In this document: piece after piece, positions 11,891-22,715 of the stretch
How positions within the stretch are numbered: position 1 is the first letter of the stretch
How the letters are laid out: every line of letters starts with the position of its first letter
From: Antilocapra americana
Taxonomy: Eukaryota; Chordata; Mammalia; Artiodactyla; Antilocapridae
DNA length: 64,000 bases
Assembly (NCBI GenBank): GCA_007570785.1
Contig: ML664161.1
Span: 39,187,818 to 39,251,817 of the forward strand
Direction: 5' to 3'
Program-made: the position numbers and the translations under genes
Notes under the pieces: generated by a model
Database searches by the model: none
Seen by the model: only the letters and a program-made list of their open reading frames with translations
Told to the model about the DNA's origin: nothing

Positions 11891-12175
11891 AGCATTAGAA
11901 ACCTTCTTTTTAGCCTACTTAGGAGTGAAGACAATTAGCAGCACTATTTGCCTGTAAATAATACATTTGCTAAGCACAACTGATTCTTATCTACTTGTTA
12001 ATGAATTGCTGGATTCTGTGAAACCTTTGTGGCTTCTACATTTTTACTCCTTACTTTCTCCCACTTAGTTTTGTTTTTTATAGCCTCTGGAATGTATTGA
12101 GGAGGTTTCAATTCTGGTGGAATCAATTTACCCACAGTGAATCATTGGCAACTTTTTCTGCTCACTTCAAGCCCT
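11891..12175. other. Unassigned spacer
   Basis: T-rich DNA without a recognisable element. Confidence 0.35.
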
Positions 12176-12326
12176 ATTGTTGTTCAGTTGCTCAGTCATG
12201 TCGAATTCTTTGCAATAGCATGGACTGCAGCTCACCAGGCTTCCCTTGCTTCACTGTTTCCTAGAGCTTGCTCAAATTCATGTCCATTGAGTCGGTGGTG
12301 CCATCCAACCATCTCATCCTCTGTCA
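12176..12326 (-). mobile_element. BovB LINE extreme 3' end, antisense
   Basis: Only the last 150 bases remain, from 'attgttgttcagttgctcagtc' to 'catcctctgtcat'. Confidence 0.85.
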
Positions 12327-12399
12327 TCTTTTTTAGCCATTAAAATATGTAAACAGTACCCTGCTTTTTAGGGTATGCTTTCTATGCTGTGCTTCATCT

Positions 12400-12450
12400 C
12401 ACAAGTTTATGGTAGGTGCTCAATAAGTATTTACTGAATGAAGGTACAGT
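12400..12450 (+). mobile_element. L2 LINE 3' terminus, sense
   Basis: 'ggtaggtgctcaataagtatttactgaatgaagg' is the characteristic L2 3' end. Confidence 0.6.
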
Positions 12451-12699
12451 TTTTCACCTCCTGACTTTATATAATTTTGCTCCAAAGATGTATTCAAATG
12501 GCCTCTCATGTTCTATGCTTTCTTCTCATTATTGCTTCTGTTTTCACCAATATCACAAAATCAATGTGAATAAAACCAAATCTGTTACCTTCTCTCCTGT
12601 CTTCTCTTTCTGGTTATAGGACATCATTGTTGTTTTAAGTAATGTTTCATTTCTAACTCCTTTTTCCTTCTTATTCAGATTCTACCATAAATTCATTGT

Positions 12700-13510
12700 T
12701 TGAATCAAATTCCTCTTTTCATTGCCATCATACTCATTAAAAAAAAGTATTACTGAGTTATTGCAACAGCCTTCTAAGTGGTTTCTCTTCATCTGCTATT
12801 TCCCCTTTTCCATAGACCTGACATAAATGTGATTCTATCCTCCTCTGCTCAAAAATCTTGCATGTTCCACTTCTACATATGGTGGTCAGGGCCCTCCACA
12901 ACATGGTACTTGCTGTCTCAGTCTCACCTCTTCGATCTCTCTCACAGCCTACCCAGCTGCCACTTTGGGCCACTCATTTCATCCCTTACATCCCAGTTAC
13001 TTTTCTATCTGAGCCTTGTTGTACAGTGCTGATCCTGAGTGCAGTAAGTCATGTGTGGGCATCCATAACTCTGCTTCCTTTGCTTGGGTTCAAAGGAGAC
13101 ACTGCTAACTAGTTAGTGCATCACCTCTCAGCAGATATAGAATCCTCAACCAGGGAATCCTGTGGTGTCTTACAGTAAACTGAATGGACACAAAGACAAA
13201 CCCTTCCATAGCTTTGACCTCTCTGCCAAGTCATCTTTCAAGACCCAGATTCAATGGCCTCTCTGCCCTGACATCTTCCCCAACTTTAGGCTTAAGTTGA
13301 TCACTTTGCCCTAGCAACTGGCCATTATCTGCTATCTTAAGGGTTTTTTTTTTTTGTTGGTTTTTGACTTCTCATGGTAATCATTTAAGTAAAGACTGAT
13401 CCTCTGCTAGTGTCTAAGTGCCTTGAGGGTGAAGACCATGTGGGATTCACTTTTGAGTTTTCTGAAGCTCTAACCACAGTGTAGGGGTTAATATCTGTCA
13501 GATGAATCAG
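12700..13510 (+). mobile_element. L2 LINE 3' region, sense, interrupted
   Basis: The part 12755-13020 matches the L2 coding 3' region ('ttattgcaacagccttctaagtgg', 'cctctgctcaaaaatctt', 'cagggccctccacaacatgg'). L2 resumes at about 13215 ('tctttcaagacccagattcaatggcc... cttccccaactt') and runs towards the 3' end. The segment 13022-13200 does not fit L2 and is probably an unidentified insertion. Confidence 0.7.
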
Positions 13511-13554
13511 CTTCTCACACACTTTGACTTTATTAAGGTCATGTACAAGCACAC

Positions 13555-13675
13555 TGTATTTTCTGTACTATATTTAAAATACTTGAGGGCAAGGATCAAG
13601 CCTTGTTCATCTCTGAATCACTCATAGCCCTGAGAACTCAGTAAATTGTTATTGGTAGTTCTGTGAATAGCTTTC
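13555..13675 (+). mobile_element. Second L2 LINE 3' end, sense
   Basis: 'tacttgagggcaaggatcaagccttgttcatctctgaatcactcatagcc' repeats the L2 3' motif already passed upstream, so this is a separate copy or a duplicated end. Confidence 0.6.
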
Positions 13676-14049
13676 TTCATTCTTTGTCAACAATCATATT
13701 GTGTCCACTCAATATCCTTCAACTGGAAGATTTTTTGTAAAACATTTTGTTTTTCAGGCTTATTATTTCTGATTGACCTTCTCTCTAAATTAGGGCAAAC
13801 TATCAAGGATTTACTGAATTTCAAAACCTTGAAAGTAGCAACTCAGCAGAAGGTCGGCAGAGAGGGAGGCAGCAGAATTTGGAGAGAATGCAGAAAGGGT
13901 GACTGTCTCCCAGAATGCAGGGAAGGATACAGTAGATGGACACATCCTGAATGGAAGGGGCAGACAAGGAGAGAGAGGGGAGAGGCAGGGAAGATGGAAG
14001 GAAAGGGGAAGTTCGGCAAGAAGGAAACAAAGCTGGAATTCAATAACGG
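13676..14049. other. Unassigned purine-rich spacer
   Basis: The part 13840-14030 is strongly purine-rich (G/A) on the plus strand. No element was recognised. Confidence 0.35.
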
Positions 14050-14125
14050 TGTTCAGTCACTCAGTCCTGTCTGACTCTTTGCAACCCCATGGACTGCAAC
14101 ATACCAGGTTTCCTTGTCCTTCACC
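14050..14125 (-). mobile_element. BovB LINE extreme 3' end, very short, antisense
   Basis: About 75 bases of the terminal BovB tail, from 'gtgttcagtcactcagtcctgtctgac' to 'ttccttgtccttcacca'. Confidence 0.8.
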
Positions 14126-15184
14126 ATAGATAATGTTTGCCACCATTAAAAACAAATTAGGCTCCTGAAAGTACGAGAATGTCTCATGTTTTAAAAAACA
14201 AAACAAAACTATGATTTCTTTTTTCTTCAAGTGTGAAGACTGTGAGATGGGGGTAAAAAGCAATTTTATTGTTTTAACCTCTGACAACGTGAACTGGAAA
14301 AGGAAGAGATTTTTAAAGACAAATGAGAATCCAAAGGTCATACAAAGAGAAGGGAAAGAAAGTGTGAATTGTGGGAGAGGGCATGAGGAGTGAAAGAATA
14401 TACTGAGAAATGGCATGAGGGGGCAAAGGAAGGTAACTGCAGGCAAGGAGCCGGATAAATTAACATGTTTGTTTGAATATAGGGATTTCTTTGTGAAGAT
14501 GAGAGCTCACATCTGCCTTTGATCAGCCACATGGCAGCCCAGGATCAGATCGGAAAGCAAATGAGATGATAAAGTAGCTGAAACCCCAGTAAGTTTAATA
14601 TCCAGGAGGGAGCAAGGGAGGGAGAAAACAAGCAGAGGAAAGAAGCTCTTGCCTTCTCTCTCCAGTTTGGGAGAAAACGCCTGCCTAGACTCTCTTGTCA
14701 AGGTGAGCAGAGCCTGGCAGTGGTCCCGATGCCTCTGTGGCCTTCAGAAGGACAGCAGGGTGATGACACCAGAGGGAGAGAGCCTCGGGGAGACTCCTGG
14801 GCCCCGTGTCCTGCTGGCAGGCCTGGCTTTGCTGACACAGCCCAGGAGCTGATGGGAGAGAATTTGCTTAGCTCCAGGGACTTTCTGAATTGGCATTTCT
14901 TTTACCCTGAAACAGGCCAGAACAAAAGATGAAATCGTTATTTCCAAGGGATTCTTTTCATATCCCTTCTCCCCCTTTAGGAGAACTTTTATTGCTGAAT
15001 TGTCAGAAAGGCTGCTTAATATGTAAAAGTGACCATATTCTGCTGCTGAGTTTCTTTGTGAATTTCTAGACTGTTTGTAGCGAACGCCCTATAATCATAA
15101 AGCAACTGCTTTGAAGACTTCTTAACTGTCTTTCAGGCATTGGAGAGTAGCAGAAAGACCCATAAACTCTAGGATACACATGTT
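14126..15184. other. Repeat-poor spacer
   Basis: No mobile element is recognised in about 1 kb. It includes the possible small exon at 14666-14702 and GC-richer sequence around 14700-14860. Confidence 0.4.
14666..14702 (+). other. Possible 37-bp exon (splice-site context only)
   Basis: A pyrimidine-rich tract with CAG (14648-14665) is followed 37 bases later by AAG|GTGAGC (14700-14708), a near-consensus donor. Two of the three reading frames are open across the interval. The exon is too short to identify a product; it could be a small coding exon, a non-coding RNA exon or coincidence. No partner exon was found in the window. Confidence 0.2.
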
Positions 15185-15365
15185 ATAAAAATTGCTGACA
15201 CTTTTAGAACCCCTAATACAGTCCATACATTGGCTTATATTGTTTTATTCAACTCTGAGGTAGCATCCTTATCATTCTCATTTTATAGATGAGGAAACTG
15301 AGCCTCTGAGATGTTACATAACCTGCTTAAGGGATTAGGGCTAGGAAATGGCAGAAGTAGGATGG
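15185..15365 (-). mobile_element. MIR SINE, antisense
   Basis: 'ttatcattctcattttatagatgaggaaactgagcctctgag... gaaatggcagaagtagg' is the reverse complement of the MIR core. Confidence 0.75.
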
Positions 15366-15437
15366 GAGCGTAGATTTCTGAGTCTTCTGTATCTCTTGAA
15401 TGTGATTCTACAGATGGGTTGTTACTTATATAATCCT

Positions 15438-15508
15438 AAATTGGCCAAAAATTACATTTGGATTTTTGTAAGATGGCATGACTCGAATGAACTTTTTGGC
15501 CAGCCCAA
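15438..15508. mobile_element. Ruminant mariner-type miniature element
   Basis: About 70 bases with imperfect terminal inverted repeats: 'attggccaaaaattacatttgg' on the left and 'cgaatgaactttttggccagccc' on the right. This is the layout of short mariner-derived elements known in cattle. No transposase is encoded. Confidence 0.7.
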
Positions 15509-16063
15509 TATATTTTCTATATATGCGTGTATATGTGTGTGTTTTAATTACTAGAAGAGAGATATTTCTAATGTAGGTGGCAGTGTAAATTACATAAATC
15601 TGAGAAAATGGATAGCTTGAATTATTCCTCCTTCCAAAGAAGATGCTTGTTATTTGAGTAGTCCCATTGCATAGTTATGTGCCTAACCTGGAGGCCAGGC
15701 TCCCATTTCATCTGATTTTTAAGATGGCTGGGCAAAGAAAGTCAGGAGAACTCAGAGTGCAGAGAACATCTCAATGCTGTTCAGTCCTGTTTCAAAGAGT
15801 TTTGCTGTGGGGAGGGCGAAGGCCGGGAGGGGTTTATTTCCACACCTTTGGCAGGATGAGTGAGGAAGGCTTGTGTGCCTGTAACCCACTGAGGGAGAGG
15901 AGGGTGAGGAAGGAATCTGCAAACAATGACTCTAGTTAAGAGACCAAAGACAAAAAAATAGGGAAAAAGAAAAGTGGTTTAGTGCCCACAGTCTCAGTGT
16001 AAGGGTCATAGACTGTTCATCTGTAGGTAAGTGCTGCATTTGAAGATCTGAAAGAAAGTCACT
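15509..16063. other. Unassigned spacer
   Basis: A short TG-rich run lies at about 15525-15541. A 90-codon open frame (15667-15939) shows no recognised motif. Confidence 0.35.
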
Positions 16064-16296
16064 AATAGGCAAGAGGGCTTCCCTGTTGGCTCAGGTGGTA
16101 AAGAATCTGCCTGCAATGCAGGAGACCAGGGTTCGATCCCTAAGTCCGGAAGATTCCTTGGAGAAGGGCATGGCAACCCACTCCAGTATTCTTGCCTGGA
16201 GAATTCCATGGAAGGATGAGCCTGACAGGCTACAGCCCATGGGGTCACAAAAATTTGGACAAGACAAGGAGATTAACACACACAATAGGCAAGAGG
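16064..16296 (+). mobile_element. Bov-tA SINE, sense, with perfect 13-bp target-site duplication
   Basis: Full-length head ('gcttccctgttggctcagg... gggttcgatccct', containing a B-box-like site) and BovB-like tail. The 13-bp TSD AATAGGCAAGAGG lies at 16064-16076 and 16284-16296. Confidence 0.95.
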
Positions 16297-17279
16297 ATAA
16301 GAGCCAAGTCTGCAGGGTGAGGCAGCACTGGAGCAACCCATGCCTGAGGGCTCCAAGGACTGCTCAGGACATTTTGATGGGTGAGCCTGTCTCTGGAAGA
16401 GCAGCGGTGAACTGACTGTAGGTAAGCCCCCCTATAACCATGGAGCTTTATCAAGGCAGAAAAAAGAGTCTGGTCCATCTCACTTGCAGTCACTGTGCCA
16501 TTCAAGAACCAGAAGTAAAAAGGAAATACTCCACTCCAAGCAGTATAGCATCCTCTGTGATACAGGACATATGCTATAAGAATTGTGAGAGGTAAGCGAA
16601 ATAAAATGAGGCATTGAAACTGGGAGGAGTGCTGATTATAGACAGCTCTCTGAAACTGAAGTCAGAAAGGGCATTTAACGGGACTGGGGGAAAGAATGCT
16701 TGTTAAGAGGGAAGTCTAGAGGTAGTGGCTATAGAAGGAGGAAGGACTAGGTTGCTATCTCAGGGACAGCATCACTCCAAGTAGAAGTCATAATGAGTGA
16801 GACTGTCAAGGAAAGAGACTCTAGCCCACCTTTCTTGTAAGCTCTAAGAGGGCCAGAAACTTAGCACTGCACTTCCTGCATAGTCATGAAGCAGCAATCG
16901 AGTCTTAGATTTTGGAGGAAAATCAAAAATATAGGATGTTACAGTTAAGGAGTTTGGGGAGGGTAAGATTTGAGTGTCCAAATGACCATGTGGATTCAGT
17001 GACTAAGTTACTAGGCTTGAAAATTCTTTTGTAGGATGGATTTACACTTGGGGATTTCTACATTTCCCATTGCCTTTTTGTGATAAAGGGAAGATTTTGC
17101 TCTTAAAGAAAAAAAGTATCAAGACATGATAAAATTGAACTTAATACATCAGGCCCTTAAAATTCTATCACTAAAGAAAGATATTTTAAAAATTAAAATA
17201 ATAAGCATAAGGCAAATATATTCTCCTGGTGTCAGTGATGATATTTCATTAGATATAGTCTAGGATACAGTCTAGGATA
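16297..17279. other. Unassigned intergenic DNA
   Basis: Nothing recognisable in nearly 1 kb, apart from A-rich stretches near 17108-17200. Confidence 0.4.
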
Positions 17280-17575
17280 GTCTAGTAGTTAGAAGTATGA
17301 ATTCTGAAATTATAAAACCTGGGTCCCACTTCAGATTTGCTATCTATTAGCTATCTATTTGCTATCTATTAGCTATCTATTAGATATCTATCTATTAGCT
17401 ATCTATTTGCTATCTATTAGCCAACGATTAGCAAGTTATTTTAAACCTACATATCTCATCTGTAACATGAGGATAATAGTTGTGCACTTCCTTGTGTTAT
17501 TGTGATGATTATATAATTCATTTAAAAGAGTCTACCAGCACCACTTTGGCCCACAGTAAGAGCTCTAAAAGTAGA
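17280..17575 (+). mobile_element. MIR SINE, sense, expanded by an internal minisatellite
   Basis: The MIR start ('agtagttagaagtatgaattctg... aaacctgggtcc') and later part ('catctgtaacatgaggataatagt... ttattgtgatgattatataattc') are separated by a tandem array at 17337-17420 that replaces part of the core. Confidence 0.75.
17337..17420. repeat. Minisatellite, about 11-bp unit (ttgctatctat / tagctatctat)
   Basis: About seven to eight units alternate between TTGCTATCTAT and TAGCTATCTAT, with one TAGATATCTATC variant near 17382. The array begins where the MIR core would read 'cagctctgccact', so it grew inside the MIR. Confidence 0.9.
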
Positions 17576-17721
17576 GATAAAAAGGACTTTTGTCATTAAG
17601 ATTCTGATTTGGTACTGGCTTACCATACAGCTCTTATTAATTATTCCCTTGACTTCACATTTAGAAATTTAGTGGAAATACCTGGGGGAACATTTTGTAA
17701 AATTTGTCATATAATACATGT

Positions 17722-17748
17722 AGATAATAATAATAATAATACAAATAA
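17722..17748. repeat. Short (AAT)n microsatellite
   Basis: 'gataataataataataatac' followed by 'aaataata'. Confidence 0.8.
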
Positions 17749-17830
17749 TACACGTAAATTTTTGTCCAGACTCACAACTTCTCAAACAGAAATTTTTCCC
17801 CAAACACATATCTAAATAAAAAAAAAAAGG

Positions 17831-17930
17831 AAAACACATGTATATTTTGTAATTCAAAGAGCAACCACAGGGAAATGCACAAAACATGTATATTTTGTAA
17901 TTCAGAGATCAACCGTAGGGAAATCTGAAC
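17831..17930. repeat. Tandem duplication of a 50-bp unit
   Basis: 17831-17880 and 17881-17930 are two imperfect copies. Both read 'aaaaca...catgtatattttgtaattca' and then '...caacc...agggaaat'. They differ by a 2-base indel and a few substitutions. Confidence 0.9.
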
Positions 17931-19524
17931 CTACTAGAAATCGAATATTAATGAAGACCAAACCCTCTACCCAACTTTTAAAGCCATGTTCCCTAGTTAA
18001 AAAACTCTATGCCTGAAATAACCTTATATACTTTTCAGAATAACCTTGAAAACATGAAATCTTGAACTGAATCTTTTTTTTTTAATAACTGGACTCAAAG
18101 TTAGCTGTTGGCATTTTTTCCACTCTGCTTTATGGATCAACATGCCAGCCGATCAATTGATCCCTTACTTTCTCTTATTTCTGATCCTTCTACCATTATT
18201 TAAATCTGGCTAGAGTTCCTCTCTAGTTCTAAATCCTGACTCTCAGCAGCAAATTGCCCTTTCAGTACTTGGTCAATTGTATTATTTGTGACTGCTTTGG
18301 GAATTTTAGGGATAAAGTTTTTAATCCTAGTAGCATCACATGTTTGTTCTTTCATAGAGATTTATTTTCTGCTAGAGTTTGTGGGTTTCCTGCTGATGTC
18401 AGGTTGTGCTTTCATACATATTCAGCATTTTTGCTCTATTCAAGTTGGTGGTGAGAGTCCTCCTTCGTATTTGTACTTTTCATCATGATGGCCATTGTGA
18501 TTGGGATCACTGACATCAGCACATCATCCACTGAATTTCATGGTCATTGGTCATTCATTCAGAATCAGGCTTGTGCTTTAATACTGTGAGGGAGATCCAA
18601 ACACAGAGGCAATGGCTCTTCCCTTAAAAGACTCTATAGTATATTTAGGAGATAACTCAAGATAGTTCAAGTTTATCCTGGGGCTAAGTAGGGAAGGCCT
18701 GTGTTATGAGGTAAGACTTTTCTTAGGCTCTAGGCTTCTTATTAGCGTGACTGACATGAGAAGGATAATAGTGTTCGCTATGTAAGCCATATGACTGAGG
18801 CCAAATTAAAGGGTTATGCTTTCTTGCCTTCTGGCCGAGAAACATGCACCTAGTCCTTTAGTTTTGTGCATAATGTATTTCTGAGAATATGTTTGAAGGT
18901 CTAATGAGCTGGAGTTGAACAACAACCTTGTGTATTTCATGACTGAGTTTGGGTCTCTGAGTTACAAAATATAAAATTGGTAATTTCACCTTGTCTTCCA
19001 GGCATGGTTTTCATGGAAATATTTTCAGTGTTTTATACATTGAAAAGAAAAAAGAAGCATATCTCATAATTTCTGCATTTGTGTCAGTATTATTAATTTT
19101 ATGAGAATAAAGCCTTGTCACCAATATTTACATTTTTATATTTCCACTAATTTTTGTAAAGTGCCTCTCAAATATTTGAAATCCCTTTTCAAGTTACCTC
19201 TTATTAGGAAGCATGCTATATAGGACAGATCCAAAGTGGAGCTGCTGTGGCAGATGGGAGAGTGATGGAGCTGGGCTAGAACTCTGAAACTAGGATGTTT
19301 TTTCTGTTCTTCACTTCATCATCCTCTGTGGTGGTTCTAAGGAGTTTGTTGGCCTATGTGAAATGCAGTACGATTACTAGAATAAATCGCTGCAGTTTTT
19401 TTTCAAATTCTGATGTGTAGATATAGGTGTGACATTGCCAAAACAGGATTTTTGGTGGAAATCATTTTCATTTTGATTCTTTAAAATGCTCATTCCTTAT
19501 CTGATTAAAGGAAATACAAATAAA
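17931..19524. other. Unassigned intergenic DNA
   Basis: About 1.6 kb, AT-rich, with no recognised repeat or exon. Two overlapping 66-codon open frames near 18254-18488 are not distinctive. Confidence 0.4.
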
Positions 19525-19746
19525 CATGCAAAGAACTGACTCCTTAGAAAAGACCCTAATTCTGGGAAAGACTGAAGCCAGGAGGAAAAGGGGATGGCAG
19601 AGGATGAGATGGTTGGATGGCATCACCTACTATATAGATAAGAGTTTGAGCAAGCTCTGGGAATTGGGGAAGGACAGGGAAGCCTGGGATGCTGCAGTCA
19701 ATAGGGTCACAAAGAGTTGAACATGACTGAGTGACTGAACTGAACT
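19525..19746 (+). mobile_element. BovB LINE 3' end, sense
   Basis: Its open frame 19526-19720 begins with the BovB C-terminal sequence '[15 protein letters not shown]' and reads to 'VTKS'. The tail ends 'gactgagtgactgaactgaact'. Truncated at its 5' end. Confidence 0.92.
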
Positions 19747-19865
19747 AGACTTCAATAAATATATAAAAGTGGATTAAAGGTGTCAACATAAATAAGAAGA
19801 AGTATCTCTAGCCAACATAATTTCATTTTCCCCCATTAAAAAGTGGCATGAAAATAGAAATATAC

Positions 19866-20492
19866 ATGTCAGATGGGGAAACAGTGGAAACAGTGGCTGA
19901 CTTTATTTTTCTGGGCTCCAAAATCACTGCAGATGGTGATTGCCGCCATGAAATTAAAAGTCGCTTACTCCTTGGAAGGAAAGTTATGACCAACCTAGAC
20001 AGCATATTAAAAAGCAGAGACATTATTTTGTCAACAAAGGTCCATCTAATCAAGGCTGCAAGGTTTTTCCAGTGGTCATGTATGGATGTGAGAGTTGGAG
20101 TATAAAGAAAGCTGAGCACCAAAGAATTTTGAACTGTGGTGTTGGAGAAGACTCTTGAGAGTCCCTTGGACTACAGGGAGATCCAACCAGTCCATCCTAA
20201 AGGAGATCAGTCCTGGGTGTTCATTGGAAGGACTGATGTTGAAGCTGAAACTCTAATACTTTGGCCACCTGATGCGAAGAACTGACTCATTGAAAAAGAC
20301 CCTGATGATAGGAAAGATTGAGGGCAGGAGGAGAAGGGGATGATAGAGGATGAGATGGTTGGATGGCATCACTGACTCAATGGACATGGGTTTGGGTGGA
20401 CTCCAGGAGTTGGTGATGGACAGGGAGGCTTGGCGTGCTCTGGTTCATGGGGTCACAAAGAGTCAGACACAACTGAATGACTGAACTAAACT
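19866..20492 (+). mobile_element. BovB LINE 3' region, sense
   Basis: Roughly the last 625 bases, beginning in the segment for 'DGETVETVADFIFLGSKITAD' (19870-19932) and ending at the BovB tail. A frameshift near 20070-20105 ends the frame within the 'MYGCE' region. It lies 120 bases downstream of another BovB 3' end in the same orientation. Confidence 0.93.
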
Positions 20493-20882
20493 GAGGCACA
20501 GATCACCTCTATCTGCATATTAGTTTTGGATAAACTAGGCTATGAGAGTAACAGAAATGCCAATCTTAGGCACAGCTAGTTATCTTTTCTCCAATTTCAG
20601 TTGTTCTTTATTTCTATTTTTGCTCTTTTCTTGAGTCTATCTTTTTAAACACAGCTGCGGTTCTCTTCTCCTTGCATGTTCTTGGCCTTCACTCATACTG
20701 CATCATATTAACACAGGGAGTTTAAAAAGTTACTATTTAGATCTATTGCAATATAGGCTCGAATGACTCAGAATTTCTGTCACCTTTCATCTTGGAGAAG
20801 GAAGGGATGAGTGAACATTTCATCTTCATGTTCCTTTCATTTACATGACTCTGCTTCTTTTTAAGCTTGATTAGAAACAAAC
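20493..20882. other. Unassigned spacer
   Basis: No element recognised. Confidence 0.35.
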
Positions 20883-21065
20883 AGAAACACCAGAAAGCCC
20901 AGGATTGATGCTCGGGGCTGGTGCAGCGAGATTTCCCGGGGGGGGGAGGGAAGAGGGAGGGGGGTTCCGGAGGGGAAGCATATGTAAACCCATGGTGATA
21001 TCATGACAATGTATGGCAAAAACAATTAAAAAATTAAAAAATAAAAAAAAAAGAAACACCAGAAA
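20883..21065 (+). mobile_element. L1 LINE 3' terminus, sense, with perfect 14-bp target-site duplication
   Basis: Only the last 155 bases of L1 (20897-21051), including the G-rich tract at 20938-20964 and an A-rich tail. A perfect TSD AGAAACACCAGAAA flanks it (20883-20896 and 21052-21065), indicating a recent, strongly 5'-truncated insertion. Confidence 0.95.
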
Positions 21066-21208
21066 AAAAGCAGTGTAAGAATTGTGAAGAACTTCTTCAC
21101 TAATATGTATTTTGTCTCAAAGGTTATTTATTTCTGGGGTTTTATCTTTATTTTTCATTTGTTTTTAAATTGAGATGGAATTCAGCTAACATAAAATTAA
21201 CCATTAAA

Positions 21209-21568
21209 TGGGCTTCCCTCGTGGCTCAGTGGTAAAGAATCCGCCTTCAGTGCAGGAGATGTTGGGGATGGAGTTTCAGTCCCTCAGTCAGGAAGATCTC
21301 CTAGAGAAGGAAATGGCAACCCAATCCAGTATTCTTGCATGGAGAATCCCATGGCCAGAGGACCCTCTTGTAGCTCAGTTAGTAAAGAATCTGCCTGTAA
21401 TGCGTGAGACCTAGGTTTGATTCCTGGGCTGGGAAGATCCCCTGGAGAAGGAAATGGCAACCTACTCCAGTGTTCTTGCCTGGAGAATTCCATGGACAAA
21501 GGAGCCTGGCAGGCTACAGTCCACGGGGTTGCAAGAGTTGGACACAACTCAGAGACTAAACCACCACC
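21209..21568 (+). mobile_element. Two joined Bov-tA SINE units, sense
   Basis: Unit 1 (21209-21362) has the head and stops within the tail at 'catggccagagga'. Unit 2 (21363-21568) restarts with a head ('cttgtagctcagttagtaaag') and has a full tail. The joint lacks the end of unit 1, so this is a composite or a SINE inserted into a SINE. Confidence 0.88.
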
Positions 21569-21626
21569 AAAACATCTATTGGTGATACATCCTTTCTCAA
21601 ATTAAGAAAACTTCTGTTACATTTTG

Positions 21627-22003
21627 GGTTTCCCTGATAGTTCAGTTGGTAAAGAATCCTCCTGCAATGCAGGAGACCCTGGTTTGATTCCTGAATCAGG
21701 AAGATCCACTGGAGAAGGGATAGGCTAACTACTTCAGTATTCTTGGGCTTCCCTTGTGGCTCAGCTGGTAAAGAATCTGCCTGTAAGGTGAGAGACCTGG
21801 GTTTGATCCCTAGGTTGGGAAAATCCCCTGGAGAAGGGAAAGACTACTCACTCCAGTATTATGGCCTGGAGAATTCCACGGACTGTATAGTTCATGGGGT
21901 CACAAAGAGTTGGAAACAGCTGGACAACTTTCACTTTCACACTTCAGAGGAGCCTGGCAGGCTACAGTCCATGAAGTTTCAATGAATCAGATATGACTGA
22001 GCC
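21627..22003 (+). mobile_element. Dimeric Bov-tA (Bov-tA3-like) SINE plus extra tail, sense
   Basis: Monomer 1 (about 21627-21746) is a head cut off at 'cagtattcttg'. Monomer 2 (21747-21943) is complete, ending 'actttcactttcac'. This arrangement recurs at 60254-60561 and is that of Bov-tA3. An additional orphan tail piece follows (about 21947-22003, 'gaggagcctggcaggctacag... gactgagc'). Confidence 0.88.
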
Positions 22004-22019
22004 CATACACAAAGAGAAC

Positions 22020-22715
22020 CATTTTAAAATGGGTGATTCAGTGGTAATTAGTACATTCACAACGTTGTGGAATCACTGCTTCCATCTAGTTCTGAAATAT
22101 TTTCATCACTCAAAAGGGGATTCCTGTATCCATTAAGCAGTTGCTCCCTAGGCCCTGGCAACCAACAATCTGTGATGTCTGTTTGCATCGATTTTCCATT
22201 TTTGGATATGGATATGGATGAAATAATACAATACAATATTTGGTCTTTGGTGACAGGCTTCTTTCTTTAGCATGTTTTTGAAGTTCATCCATGTTGTAGC
22301 ATTTATCAGTTCTTTGTTCTTTGTTATGGCTAAATAGTATCCTGTTGCGTGTGAGACTATTGTTTGTTATCCATTCATCTGTTGATGGACATTTGAGGTG
22401 TTTCTTTTTGCTTGTGTGAATAGTGCTGCTGTACATGAATATATATTTATTTTCCTGAGTATCAACTTTCCATTCTTTTGAGTATATACCTATGGATAGA
22501 ATGCTGAGTCATGGTAAATCTATATTCAACTTTTAGAGGAACTCTACTCCCAAGCTGTTTTCTATAGTGGGTAAACCATTTTACCTTCTCACTAGCAACA
22601 TCCAAGAGTTCTAATTTCTCCACATTCTCACCAACATTTATTATTATTTTCTCTCTTTTAAAATTATAGCCATCCTAGTGAGTGTGGAGTGGTATTCATT
22701 TTTGTATATCATCTC
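22020..22715 (-). mobile_element. Old mammalian L1 3' region, antisense
   Basis: The expected series appears in order: 'tacattcacaacgttgtg', 'ccctggcaaccaacaatctg', 'ttcatccatgttgtagcat', 'ggctaaatagtatcctg', 'ttgatggacatttgagg', 'atgctgagtcatggtaaat', 'tatagccatcctagtgagtg'. It is much more diverged than the ruminant L1 copies. Confidence 0.85.

Noticed and set aside
16086..16155. tRNA-Glu-like sequence with B-box (GGTTCGATCC) here and in about 20 similar places
   Set aside because: These are heads of Bov-tA SINEs: they continue into a BovB-like tail, many have TSDs, and they do not fold as intact tRNAs.
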